This document shows positions 10,931-19,478 of a stretch of 64,000 bases of DNA, in pieces. A program made the translations under genes and the position numbers. The DNA comes from Verrucomicrobiota bacterium (GTDB lineage: Bacteria > Verrucomicrobiota > Verrucomicrobiia > Opitutales > Opitutaceae), in contig JADKHC010000042.1 in NCBI GenBank assembly GCA_016721945.1, forward strand, positions 1 through 64,000. The letters are read 5' to 3'. Every line of letters begins with the position of its first letter. The first letter of the stretch is position 1. The notes beneath the pieces were generated by a model that had not been told where the DNA came from, made no database searches, and saw only the letters and a program-made list of their open reading frames with translations.

Positions 10931-12228
10931 GGTTTTTCGTTCCGCCGCCAAAGTGTGACCCGGCTCAGGCGATCATAAGGCGGATTGCCGAAGAAGGCAC
11001 CGGTGACAATCGCCGGTCTTCCTTTCCCGTCAAAATCAGCCGCGTCTGCGGTCAAAAGCTGAATCGGTTCGTAAGCCAGAATGTGCGGAGTGAAATTCAT
11101 GCTCCCGTCATTGCGATACCACATCATGGTGACGTCGCTCGGCTTGGTGTATTGCATGGTCGCGCTGACCGCCACGACATCCATGTTTCCATCGCAATCG
11201 AGATCCACCGCAACAGGACTATAAGCGCCGCCGAGGTCACCAATACGGTGAAAACGAAAATTGCCGCTACCCTGATTCTCTAACCACTGAACACCATGCC
11301 AGGGTCGCGAACCAGGCACAGGGCTGGGACCGAAACCATCGCCATTGGTATAAAGAATGTCGGGCTTACCGTCTTTGTTCAAATCGCATAGGTTGATGTT
11401 GCTGCTGGCGTAGTCCTCATTGGTCGATCCAAAGATTATTTTCTTCTCAAATTTTCCTCCACCTTTGTTTTCGAACAGGAAAATTTCTTCGTATTGCTGC
11501 GAGACCAGAGCGATGATGTCCTGGCGGCCGCGGCCGCAGAAGTCCGCCACCATGACGTTGATCGTGCCTGGCAGATCGAGCAAAATACGGCTCTTAAACT
11601 CCCAGCGTCCGGTGCGCTCCATCAACCGGATCTCGCCCTGATCGTAGCCAAATTGGCCCACGATGAGATCGAGCCGGCCATCGCCACTAAAATCGGCAGC
11701 TCGTACATCCGTCACACGCGCAATGTTGTCGATGATGACATGCGGCGTAAAATGTTCCTTGCCGTCGTTTTCCAGAATGACGACTGAGCCGATCTTGTCG
11801 TTATCGGGAAAAACGACACTCATGCACGCTACTAAAACATCGTAGTGACCGGTTCCGGTCATATCGGCCACTGAAGCATGCACCGGTGCGGGGACATGAT
11901 CCGCCAATACAATTTCTTCGAAATGACTGCGGGAGACCTGCCGAATCCACAGGACCTTCCCATCCTTGGCCTCGCAGGCGATCACGTCCATAAGCCCGTC
12001 CTTATCGAGGTCCACCGCAAGCACGTTGGCGATCCACGGGTATCCAGAAACTGGATTTCCAATGTTCTCAGGGACTAGGTACGACGTATCCACCACCGGA
12101 GTGGGCTTGTCTTTGATCTCGATATGTTGAGGAAGAACTTCGTTACGCCGACAAGAAGCCGTCAGAAAAAGTACGGTGAGAAAAATCAGAGCAGAGGGCT
12201 TGGGGCCATTTGCAGGGGAAAAGCTCAT
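10927..12228 (-). CDS. FG-GAP/VCBS-repeat lipoprotein
   Basis: 433 residues from ATG 12228; an in-frame GTG at 12255 would add nine residues. The N-terminus has a hydrophobic core ending in 'LFLTASC', a lipobox, so it is probably a lipoprotein. Repeats of the FG-GAP type fill the rest: 'AVDLDKDGLMDVIACEAKDG', 'AADFSGDGRLDLIVGQFGYD', 'NLCDLNKDGKPDILYTNGDG', 'VAVDLDCDGNMDVVAVSA'. Each contains a DxDxDGxxD Ca2+-binding loop. The fold should be an integrin-like beta-propeller on the outer envelope. It is translationally coupled to the downstream TPR protein. Its ligand or substrate cannot be read from the sequence. Confidence 0.88.
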   Translation of the reverse strand: MSFSPANGPKPSALIFLTVLFLTASCRRNEVLPQHIEIKDKPTPVVDTSYLVPENIGNPVSGYPWIANVLAVDLDKDGLMDVIACEAKDGKVLWIRQVSRSHFEEIVLADHVPAPVHASVADMTGTGHYDVLVACMSVVFPDNDKIGSVVILENDGKEHFTPHVIIDNIARVTDVRAADFSGDGRLDLIVGQFGYDQGEIRLMERTGRWEFKSRILLDLPGTINVMVADFCGRGRQDIIALVSQQYEEIFLFENKGGGKFEKKIIFGSTNEDYASSNINLCDLNKDGKPDILYTNGDGFGPSPVPGSRPWHGVQWLENQGSGNFRFHRIGDLGGAYSPVAVDLDCDGNMDVVAVSATMQYTKPSDVTMMWYRNDGSMNFTPHILAYEPIQLLTADAADFDGKGRPAIVTGAFFGNPPYDRLSRVTLWRRNEKP

Positions 12229-12341
12229 GGAGTTCTCTGAAGAAACCACGTCCACGGCGAAACGGGCAACTGCAAACCACGGTTAATCACGGGTGGTGGC
12301 TCTCATGGAGCAGGTATGAAACAAGAGACAGACCTCGCCCA

Positions 12342-12491
12342 CTAAGTCGTAACGATGCAGTTGAAGCATAATGTCCTGTGTGGAGAGATGTGCAGAAGGT
12401 TGAGCCCAATGTCCCCATCGGGCTTGATCGAAGCCGCTCCCAAACCAGCCCGTTAGAGACAACGCCCAAAAACTGCATCGTTCCGGCTAAG
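12342..12491. repeat. MITE-like palindromic element, copy B
   Basis: The ends are CTAAGTCGTAACGATGCAG (12342 onward) and its inverted counterpart ending CGTTCCGGCTAAG at 12491. Inside is the family's arm sequence GTTGAAGCATAATGTCC and the GTTGAGCCCAATGTCCCCAT core. The element lies 53 bases past the stop of the exoprotein gene ending at 12544 and upstream of the FG-GAP gene. Together with short flanks it fills the 315-base gap; no other feature is visible there. Confidence 0.65.
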
Positions 12492-12543
12492 TTGATCTAG
12501 TTTGTTGAAGCGCGGGTGTCGTTCTAAACCAGCTGGAGTCCGT

Positions 12544-15315
12544 TTAGCAACCAGTCCCCGTCCGCTTGCGTGAACGCAGTAAACGTGTGCAAGCCGCAGT
12601 GCCGATGAGTACGAGCACCCAGGCTGGTTGTGCGCCACCACCGCCGCCGCCGCCTTGCGTTCCACCCGAGGAGCCGCTGCTGGAGGATGATGAGCTGGAA
12701 CCGATCAAACCTTTCTGAACAACCGCATTCGTACTGGTGGCAGCTTTGTCCTTAATCATATTGAATACGATCACGGTGTAGGTACCGGCATCGCCATCGT
12801 CGGCAGTCGTGACTTCGTACGTCGAGGAGTTGGCTCCCTGGAGTGCATTGCCATTTCTAGTCCATTGATAGTTGAGATCGGTACCCGTGGCGGTAACGCT
12901 GAGGGTGAACGCAGAACCGACGACAAGGTTGGTTGTTGCAGCTGGTTGGGCGGTGATAGTGGGAGGATAAACAATTTGAGCCGCACCAGCCGTGCTGGTG
13001 ACGGTCTGCGTAGAATTCCAGATGGTAACGCTGTAGTTGGCTACGTCGGCGTTGCTGAAATTATCCTTTCGATAGGTCGCTTGGTTAGCGCCTGGAATAT
13101 TGGCACCGTTCTTTTTCCACTGATACTGCAGATCGGTGCCAACCGCTATGACATCGACAGAGAGAGTCTCGCCGACCTCGACCTTGGTCAGTTTCTGCGG
13201 CTGGGTAACGATTACCGGGCCAACCGCGCCGCTGCCGGTGGTGGATACGGATGGGCCGCTGGTGACAGGGGGGGTCCAGTGGTAAACCATCACCTTGCCA
13301 TTGCCGTCATCTTCGACGCAAATCACGCGACTACCATCGGTACGAGTCTGTACGTGTACGCCCACGACCAGATCTATGCCTGCGGAGGCGAAGTTGGTAT
13401 CGGCATTTGGTCCGACCCATCCGATTTGATGTCCATCATTCAGGTCATAGATTGTGACCTCACCGCGCGCGCGTGTGTTGGGCCCGATATCGAGGTATGT
13501 TACGTATAGATACTGGTTGTCGGCGGTAAAGCTCATGGGCACAACCATGCTCGCCGTTCCCTGATCGAGGTGAACCTCCCATGCGCCACCGATGTCATAA
13601 CCAATATCGATCACGCTACGCCGGGTCGGGTTGTTCGAATTGCGATAGCCGTCGATCACGTAAACACGCCGTGGATACCAGGCATCATAACCAACCCCCA
13701 TCACCATCGTGTCGGTGTCGGCAAGATAGCGCAGGCGTGCGGCACTGCGCGAGATTTCGAGATCGATGGGGAGTAATACGCCAGATCCTACGCCGAGACG
13801 TTCGATTTTGGTACCGTCGTACTGCGGGACGCCGTTGGCATCCAGGCCCTGGTTGGGAAGAACCCAACTGCCGCCAGTTCCCCATTGCGTAGAATAAACA
13901 TCTTGGCCGCCGGACATCCAGATGTTGCCGTTTGCGTCGATGTCGTAGCCTTCGCTGTATGAATTGGCCACAACGAACCCGGAAAACTCTCCCGTCTGCG
14001 GCTTCCCATCACCGTTTTTATCTACCCACATGTAGTTCTGGCTGCTATCCGGCAAAGTCGGGTAAATACCCTTGGCCCAATCTGCACCGTGCCCATTTGA
14101 GAAAAGATAAAACAGTGCAGCGGGAATGGCGATTTCGGAGTTTTCCTCAAACCTGAAAACACCCATATAGCTGGCGTTCATGTTGAGGCAGAACAGAAAC
14201 CTTTTGCCTTCGATACGCCGGAAGAAAGCCGTCTCGAATGGCATCCAAAGTCGGGGATCATCAGGGAAGCGGAAGGGGTCGAGAGTGACGCCGCTGATTT
14301 TCCAGCTCTGGCCGGGCGGCTTCGAGTAGTCCATCGTGTAGCGAAGGCTGGCATGATAGAGCTCCGTGCCGTTGCTCGCCGGATCGAAGTCGGCCACATG
14401 CAAAAAGGTGCCGATTGCCTGGTGGCTCATGGAGGCGGTGGAGAGGCGTTTGGCAAGAGTCGAACTATCCGTGCTGTCGAACCAACGGATATCGGTACCG
14501 CCCTGGATCTGTCCGGGGATGCCGCTGCAACCAACGATTATTTGACCGTTGTCGCCGAAACAAACTCCGCGCACGCCCCAGAAACGTTTTTCACTATAAC
14601 CACCGCGTACCGGCCCGGCGAACACGCCGCCCGTTTCACCAAAGGTGGTCACGAGCGTTGGTGCGCCCGTCGCAGGTATGGAAAAGATTTTGAAGTTCTG
14701 ATCGGGACCGTTATCGGCCACCCAGAGATTACCACTTTCATCGAAAGCCACGCTTGTTGGATAGTTGACCGACTTGATGGTTCGGCCATCACTCAACGCG
14801 ACGAAAGGTATATTGGTCGGATAGCTGAAGAGTGGGATGCCTTGGTCCTCGGCGTTCTGCTGGACCCTGTCTTCGTAAATAGATGAATCGAGTTCGTGCG
14901 GGTGAGCGATTGTGGCGGTGATGCCGTTGTAGGTCGACGCGTCGAACACCATGTTTTTGTTGAAGAATTCGCCTTTGCTCACGCGAATGCCGTGGGAGTA
15001 CGCGCCGTCGGCCCAGTTAGTTTCGTCCCAGTAGCTCTTCGTGATGACGAGCGGCGCGTAGGGAGCCATCTGATCATTCAGTTCAGCGGTATTGAGCACG
15101 CCGATATCGATAACGAAGTTGCTGATATCGTCGGCCTTTTCGTCATGACCGCCCTTGCCACCAGTGTTGCCTGCCCAGTGGTTCGTGTAGTTAAGGAGCG
15201 TGGGCTGCGGGGTATCGGCCGACAGATCGACGGTTGCAGCTAGACCGCATACAAGTGCGACCGCTCCAGACGCAAAAATATTGGAGCGCAATGTGTAGTA
15301 ACGTGCTGATTTCAT
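12544..15315 (-). CDS. Propeller exoprotein with two Ig-like domains and GlyGly-type tail
   Basis: 923 residues from ATG 15315 (MKSARYYTLRSN, then a signal peptide ending near LSA-DT). The longer frame to 15423 is unlikely because a motif shared with the paralogue at 19357-19375 lies at 15435-15453, a similar distance from this start. Residues ~45-680 form the large beta-propeller-like domain shared with the proteins at 15749 and 27578; landmarks are HWAGNTGGKGG, YWDETNWADG and LWVADNGPDQNFKIF. Two Ig-like domains follow (~692-782, ~785-865; each with a YQW core). A short poly-Ser stretch, a Gly7 run, one hydrophobic helix and a basic end (RLLRSRKR) close the protein. It should be secreted and cell-surface sorted. 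The molecular function of the shared domain is unknown to me; NHL/SMP-30-type propellers are the closest recognisable resemblance. Confidence 0.88.
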   Translation of the reverse strand: MKSARYYTLRSNIFASGAVALVCGLAATVDLSADTPQPTLLNYTNHWAGNTGGKGGHDEKADDISNFVIDIGVLNTAELNDQMAPYAPLVITKSYWDETNWADGAYSHGIRVSKGEFFNKNMVFDASTYNGITATIAHPHELDSSIYEDRVQQNAEDQGIPLFSYPTNIPFVALSDGRTIKSVNYPTSVAFDESGNLWVADNGPDQNFKIFSIPATGAPTLVTTFGETGGVFAGPVRGGYSEKRFWGVRGVCFGDNGQIIVGCSGIPGQIQGGTDIRWFDSTDSSTLAKRLSTASMSHQAIGTFLHVADFDPASNGTELYHASLRYTMDYSKPPGQSWKISGVTLDPFRFPDDPRLWMPFETAFFRRIEGKRFLFCLNMNASYMGVFRFEENSEIAIPAALFYLFSNGHGADWAKGIYPTLPDSSQNYMWVDKNGDGKPQTGEFSGFVVANSYSEGYDIDANGNIWMSGGQDVYSTQWGTGGSWVLPNQGLDANGVPQYDGTKIERLGVGSGVLLPIDLEISRSAARLRYLADTDTMVMGVGYDAWYPRRVYVIDGYRNSNNPTRRSVIDIGYDIGGAWEVHLDQGTASMVVPMSFTADNQYLYVTYLDIGPNTRARGEVTIYDLNDGHQIGWVGPNADTNFASAGIDLVVGVHVQTRTDGSRVICVEDDGNGKVMVYHWTPPVTSGPSVSTTGSGAVGPVIVTQPQKLTKVEVGETLSVDVIAVGTDLQYQWKKNGANIPGANQATYRKDNFSNADVANYSVTIWNSTQTVTSTAGAAQIVYPPTITAQPAATTNLVVGSAFTLSVTATGTDLNYQWTRNGNALQGANSSTYEVTTADDGDAGTYTVIVFNMIKDKAATSTNAVVQKGLIGSSSSSSSSGSSGGTQGGGGGGGAQPAWVLVLIGTAACTRLLRSRKRTGTGC

Positions 15316-15434
15316 ATCGAAATTGGAGATTGGCAGTGCACGCGTGAGTACATGTTGAATTCGGCATGCAAAGCTCTGCATGCAGTTACCGAACCGGGAG
15401 CTATTGCCACGCCGAAAAAACACACCTAGTGTGT

Positions 15435-15453
15435 ATTTACACCTTCTATACAG
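15435..15453 (-). promoter_or_regulatory. Shared upstream motif, copy 1
   Basis: The 19-base minus-strand sequence CTGTATAGAAGGTGTAAAT occurs identically at 19357-19375. Both lie ~90-120 bases upstream of the start of paralogous propeller exoprotein genes. The TATAGAA part could be a -10-like element, but no convincing -35 is visible. It could be a promoter core or a regulator site. Confidence 0.4.
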
Positions 15454-15589
15454 GCCCGTGACATGAGCTGCGTTGGCTGGCCAAATTCAAGCAGCACTGG
15501 CCAACCAAAACGCAACGAAGCGAGACGTCCTTTGGACGATTTTGTCCCTAGCCCTGACGCCGCGAATTCCGCTTCCTGAGTCCGTGATA

Positions 15590-15792
15590 CTTAGCCGGAA
15601 CCATTCATTTGGGAGCCACAGATGAACACCGATGAGCACAGATTGGGGCAGAAACAACGTCAGGGTTTTGGCGATCTGATCGCTCACGGTCTGGCTAAAT
15701 AGGAAACTTCTCGCACTGCGTTAAAACAATCCTCCGGAGCATCGGTGTTTATCTGCGTGCATCGGTGGCTCCATTGCATGGATACGGCTTAG
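15590..15792. repeat. 203-bp MITE-like element, copy E
   Basis: A 203-base element bounded by CTTAGCCGGAACC and GGATACGGCTTAG. It has long imperfect inverted arms that include GGAGCCACAGATGAACACCG on the left and the reverse of GGAGCCACCGATGCACGC on the right. A second 203-base copy in opposite orientation lies at 31667-31869 and is ~90% identical by eye. Its right arm forms the last ~14 codons and stop of the exoprotein gene ending at 15749. Confidence 0.75.
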
Positions 15793-18700
15793 GAAGCCGA
15801 AGAATTGCTAACGCGCTGGAGGCCGCGAAAAACCAAAGTCCAACGGCACCGCCGCCACCACTCGAACCGTTTGTTGGGGAGCTCGAACCACTGCTCGACG
15901 AGGAAGAACTACTGGAGCTACTCGACGAGGAGGACGAACTTGAGGAGCTCGAACTGCTGGAGGATGACGAGCTTGAGCTGCTGCTTGAGGAAGAGGAACT
16001 GCTGCTCGAACTGGAGGACGAAGAGCTGCTCTTGGGTGTTGCTGAAGTTTCGGCTGAAAGCGCACTCGTGCCGACGCTGTTTACCGCGGCGACTTTGTAG
16101 TAATACGTGGTGCTGTTGGTTAGGCCGGTATTCGAGTAAGTCGTCGTCGTGACATTGGAGGCAATCGGCGTGGTGGATTCGCCGCCGGCGGTGGTGCCGC
16201 GATAAATCTTGTACGAAGTCGCGCTCGTCGAAGAAGTCCAACTCAGCGACACCGAGGCGTTGCCTGCCGTGGCCGTCAAACCTGTCGGTGCCAGAGGAAC
16301 GCTGCTCGCACCTGACGAACTCGAACTGCTGCTCGACGAACTGGACGAGGATGACGAACTTGAAGAGCTACTACTCGAAGACGAAGAGGAGGAGGAACTC
16401 GACGAGGAAGACGAACCGGTCCCGCTGGAACCGCCGCCGCCGCCAGACGAACTAGAAGACGAAGAGCTGGAGGAGGATGAACTCGAAGAACTGCTCTTGG
16501 GTGTCGCAGATGTTTCGGCAGAAAGGGCGCCCGTGCCAACGTTGTTCACTGCCGCGACCTTGTAGTAATATTTCGTGCCGTTCGTCAGGCCGGTATTCGA
16601 GTAAGTCGTTGTAGTGACATTGGAGGCAATCGGAGTCGTTGATTCGCCGCCGGCGGTGGTGCCGCGATAAATCTTGTAAGAGGTCGCACCAGTTGAAGCC
16701 GTCCAACTGAGCGCCACCGAGGCGTTGCCTGCTGTGGCCGTCAACCCTGTCGGTGCCGGAGGAACGCTGCTCGCACCAGAGGAGCTCGAACTGCTGGAGC
16801 TGGACGAGGAAGAGCTCGACGAACTCGAACTGCTACTCGACGAGGAACTTGAACTGCTGCTCGATGAACTGGAACTCGACGACGAGCTTGAGGAAGAACT
16901 GGAACTCGAAGAGGAGGATGAGTTGTTGGAGATGGGTGGTTGCCAGCGGTAAGCCATGACCTTGGCCGCGCCGTCGTCCTCGAGGATGATGATCTTCCGT
17001 CCTTCTGCATCTGTTGTTACATTGATGCCGTAGAGTAGATCGACTGCGCCGCAGTAGTTGCCGACCTCGTCGCCAGGTACAATCCAGCCGACTTGGTGGC
17101 CGTCTTTGGCACTATAGATCGTTACTTCACCACGTTGGCGACCTTCTTTGCCTTGGCTGAGATAGGCTACGTAGACGTAATCTTCGTCGGCGGTGAATGA
17201 GTTCGGCAGCGTCATGCCAAAGCCGTTTCCGTCCAGATCGATGTGTGCGACGTTGAGGTCGTTATAACCAAGATCTATCGAGAAGGCCAGTTGCTGCCTG
17301 GCGGGGTCAAGGAAGTGGTCATATTTGTATATCTTTTTGAGGTGGTAATTATTGGAAACACCGAGGAACATCGTGTCGCTGCTGGCGAGGTATTTGATTC
17401 GATTGACGCCCATGTCCGTCACCGAAGCGGGGACGTCCATGTGCTGCGGATTTGTGAAGTCGTAGATCGGAACGCCCTTGGCATCGACGCCCGTACAAGG
17501 CCAATACTGCAGGCCGCCGCCAGCGAACTGGATGCTGACCGCACCTTGGCCACCATACCAAATGCCACCGGCGTCATCCACATCGATCCCTTGGGCATAG
17601 ATGTTCCAATTGTCCCAAAGACCGAATTCGTTGCTCTGATAATCGCCGTCGCCACTGCCGTCCCGCCACCACCAACGAACGCGCTTGTTCGACTCATTGT
17701 CGTCCCAGATGGGATGAAGCGGCGTGATTTCATCATCGAGGTTTTTGTTGACCAACCCGATAAAGGAGGCGGGCACCGCGATTTCGGAGTTTGGCTCGAA
17801 ACGAAGAATATATAGTTCCCCGCCGTACATATTGGTCAGGAAAAGAAATTTCTGCCCGTCGATGCGACGAACCCACGGGCTCTCGAATTGCCGACGAATG
17901 CGAAGGTCGGACGGGTATCGAAATGGATCAAGGGTGACGCCCGTGAAGCTCATGCTTTTCCCCGGGGCTTTGGTGTAGTCCATCGTATAGTGTTTCGCAT
18001 TGACGTACATCGATGTTCCTCCGGAAACCGGGTCGGCGTCGGCGCTGTTGACGTAGGTGCCGTAGACATGCCAGCGCATGGTTTTGCCGTCGGCGGAGAA
18101 CATGCGGATGTCGGTGCCGCCCATGCACTGCATGGGCAAACCGGTGCTCCCGACGTAGATGTTGCCGGCGGAGTCGTGGCCGATGCCGCGGAGACCCCAG
18201 AAGCGAAAGTCGCCCATTCTGCCTGGTATCGGACCAGCGAATACACCGCCCTTTTCACCGAAGGTTGCAACCGGAACGGTGAGCGATTGGGCGAGATCGA
18301 ATATCTTGATGTTCTGATCGAGGCCGTTGTCGGCGATCCAAAGTCGACCGCTAAGATCGAAATCGACCGCGGTTGGATCTTCGACTGCGGTGATTTTGCG
18401 TCCGTCACTGAGTTGTACGTAGGGGCCAGTGTTGTCGGTGGGAGGTGCGTCGAGCAGCGTACCGTTCCAGGAAAAGAAACGTCCGTAGAAGTTCCTGACG
18501 CTTGCGATCAAACCCGAACCATTCACAGCGACAAGCGAGTCGACATCCTCGACCGGAGTTCCGGAGAATCCCTTGCCCCAACGGAAGCCGTCGTAGAAAT
18601 TCGCGCTATAGCCCTTGGCAGTGGTTTTGCCGTTGGGGCCGGTGTAGAGCTGGTTGCCGGTCGGATTCTGGATGTTGTTACCGAGTCCGGTTTCGTCGTA

Positions 18701-19261
18701 AAACGTCAGTGTGTAGACGATCGGTATGCCGCCCTGAATATTTGGGTCCTCAAATACACCGATATCGGTAATGAAGTTCTGCGCATTCCCATTCCACGCT
18801 TTCATGCTGGCTAGCGAGGTGTCCTCGGGAAAGCCGCCGCGCCCGCCGGAGTTGCCCATCCAGTGATTTTGGATAGAAAGTTGTTTCGGGGATGTGGCGG
18901 TAGCGGCTGCCACGTTTACGTTGACGGTTGCGGTGGTGGATCCGTCGGTGTTGGAAGCAGTCAGTTTGTAAGTCAGTGAGCCTGTTGAGGCTGGCTTAAG
19001 CACGACAAACCAGCCTTCCACCGAGCCGATACCGCGATCGATGGTGAGGGCTGTGGCCCCCGAAACGGACCAGGAGAGCGTGATGCTCGAACCGAGCGTT
19101 ATGGAAGAACTCGAGGTCGAGAAGCGGTCAATCGTCGGAGGCGCGGCAAACGCTTTTGCCGACAGAATAGCGACTGCGGCGGCGAGAACCAAGTTTGAGA
19201 AGAAGTGCCGCCACATCGGGCGTGCGATGCGCGTACTCGTGTCCGTGATTTCTGTATGCAT
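15749..19261 (-). CDS. Giant propeller exoprotein with two fnIII domains in poly-Ser linkers
   Basis: 1170 residues. The signal peptide is 'FFSNLVLAAAVAILSAKAFA', cut before APP. An Ig-like domain (~40-125) precedes the ~650-residue propeller-like domain shared with the proteins at 12544 and 27578 (HWMGNSGGRGG, YDETGLGNN, LWIADNGLDQNIKIF). From ~775 the chain alternates: poly-Ser, fibronectin type III (~832-921), poly-Ser with Gly5, a second nearly identical fnIII (~990-1077), poly-Ser, then SSGGGG, a hydrophobic helix and the tail. The last residues (PKPYPCNGATDARR) and stop come from the inserted 203-bp element at 15590-15792, so the original basic tail has probably been replaced. It is presumably exported and surface-attached. 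The ligand is unknown. Confidence 0.88.
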   Translation of the reverse strand: MHTEITDTSTRIARPMWRHFFSNLVLAAAVAILSAKAFAAPPTIDRFSTSSSSITLGSSITLSWSVSGATALTIDRGIGSVEGWFVVLKPASTGSLTYKLTASNTDGSTTATVNVNVAAATATSPKQLSIQNHWMGNSGGRGGFPEDTSLASMKAWNGNAQNFITDIGVFEDPNIQGGIPIVYTLTFYDETGLGNNIQNPTGNQLYTGPNGKTTAKGYSANFYDGFRWGKGFSGTPVEDVDSLVAVNGSGLIASVRNFYGRFFSWNGTLLDAPPTDNTGPYVQLSDGRKITAVEDPTAVDFDLSGRLWIADNGLDQNIKIFDLAQSLTVPVATFGEKGGVFAGPIPGRMGDFRFWGLRGIGHDSAGNIYVGSTGLPMQCMGGTDIRMFSADGKTMRWHVYGTYVNSADADPVSGGTSMYVNAKHYTMDYTKAPGKSMSFTGVTLDPFRYPSDLRIRRQFESPWVRRIDGQKFLFLTNMYGGELYILRFEPNSEIAVPASFIGLVNKNLDDEITPLHPIWDDNESNKRVRWWWRDGSGDGDYQSNEFGLWDNWNIYAQGIDVDDAGGIWYGGQGAVSIQFAGGGLQYWPCTGVDAKGVPIYDFTNPQHMDVPASVTDMGVNRIKYLASSDTMFLGVSNNYHLKKIYKYDHFLDPARQQLAFSIDLGYNDLNVAHIDLDGNGFGMTLPNSFTADEDYVYVAYLSQGKEGRQRGEVTIYSAKDGHQVGWIVPGDEVGNYCGAVDLLYGINVTTDAEGRKIIILEDDGAAKVMAYRWQPPISNNSSSSSSSSSSSSSSSSSSSSSSSSSSSSSSSSSSSSSSSSSSSSSSSSGASSVPPAPTGLTATAGNASVALSWTASTGATSYKIYRGTTAGGESTTPIASNVTTTTYSNTGLTNGTKYYYKVAAVNNVGTGALSAETSATPKSSSSSSSSSSSSSSSSSGGGGGSSGTGSSSSSSSSSSSSSSSSSSSSSSSSSSSSSSSSSSGASSVPLAPTGLTATAGNASVSLSWTSSTSATSYKIYRGTTAGGESTTPIASNVTTTTYSNTGLTNSTTYYYKVAAVNSVGTSALSAETSATPKSSSSSSSSSSSSSSSSSSSSSSSSSSSSSSSSSSSSSSSSSSSSSSSGSSSPTNGSSGGGGAVGLWFFAASSALAILRLPKPYPCNGATDARR

Positions 19262-19356
19262 GTGGTATGTTCGCTATCGGGTGTTGGTCGCTATCGGCTC
19301 GTGCTTAAGCAGTGCAATTGAGCTTTCAGCACGCCGATAATGTGAAGCCGGTATAC

Positions 19357-19375
19357 ATTTACACCTTCTATACAG
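19357..19375 (-). promoter_or_regulatory. Shared upstream motif, copy 2
   Basis: Identical 19-base sequence to 15435-15453 (CTGTATAGAAGGTGTAAAT on the minus strand), 96 bases upstream of the start of the propeller exoprotein gene beginning at 19261. See copy 1 for the interpretation. Confidence 0.4.
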
Positions 19376-19478
19376 CGTCGGCTACGGCTCCCGGTACAGA
19401 GACCGGATTTGCCTCCCTACGTGTCCATAGAATAGAATGGTGCGGGGAGTATCGGGATAAACATCCCTCTATCAGCAG

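Noticed and set aside
15765..16952. Plus-strand frames rich in Glu, Leu and Asp opposite the poly-Ser tracts (also at 6217, 19312 and 46859)
   Set aside because: They are the antisense of scrambled Ser codons, which read as Glu/Leu/Asp. They have no start context or homology and appear wherever the tract exists.
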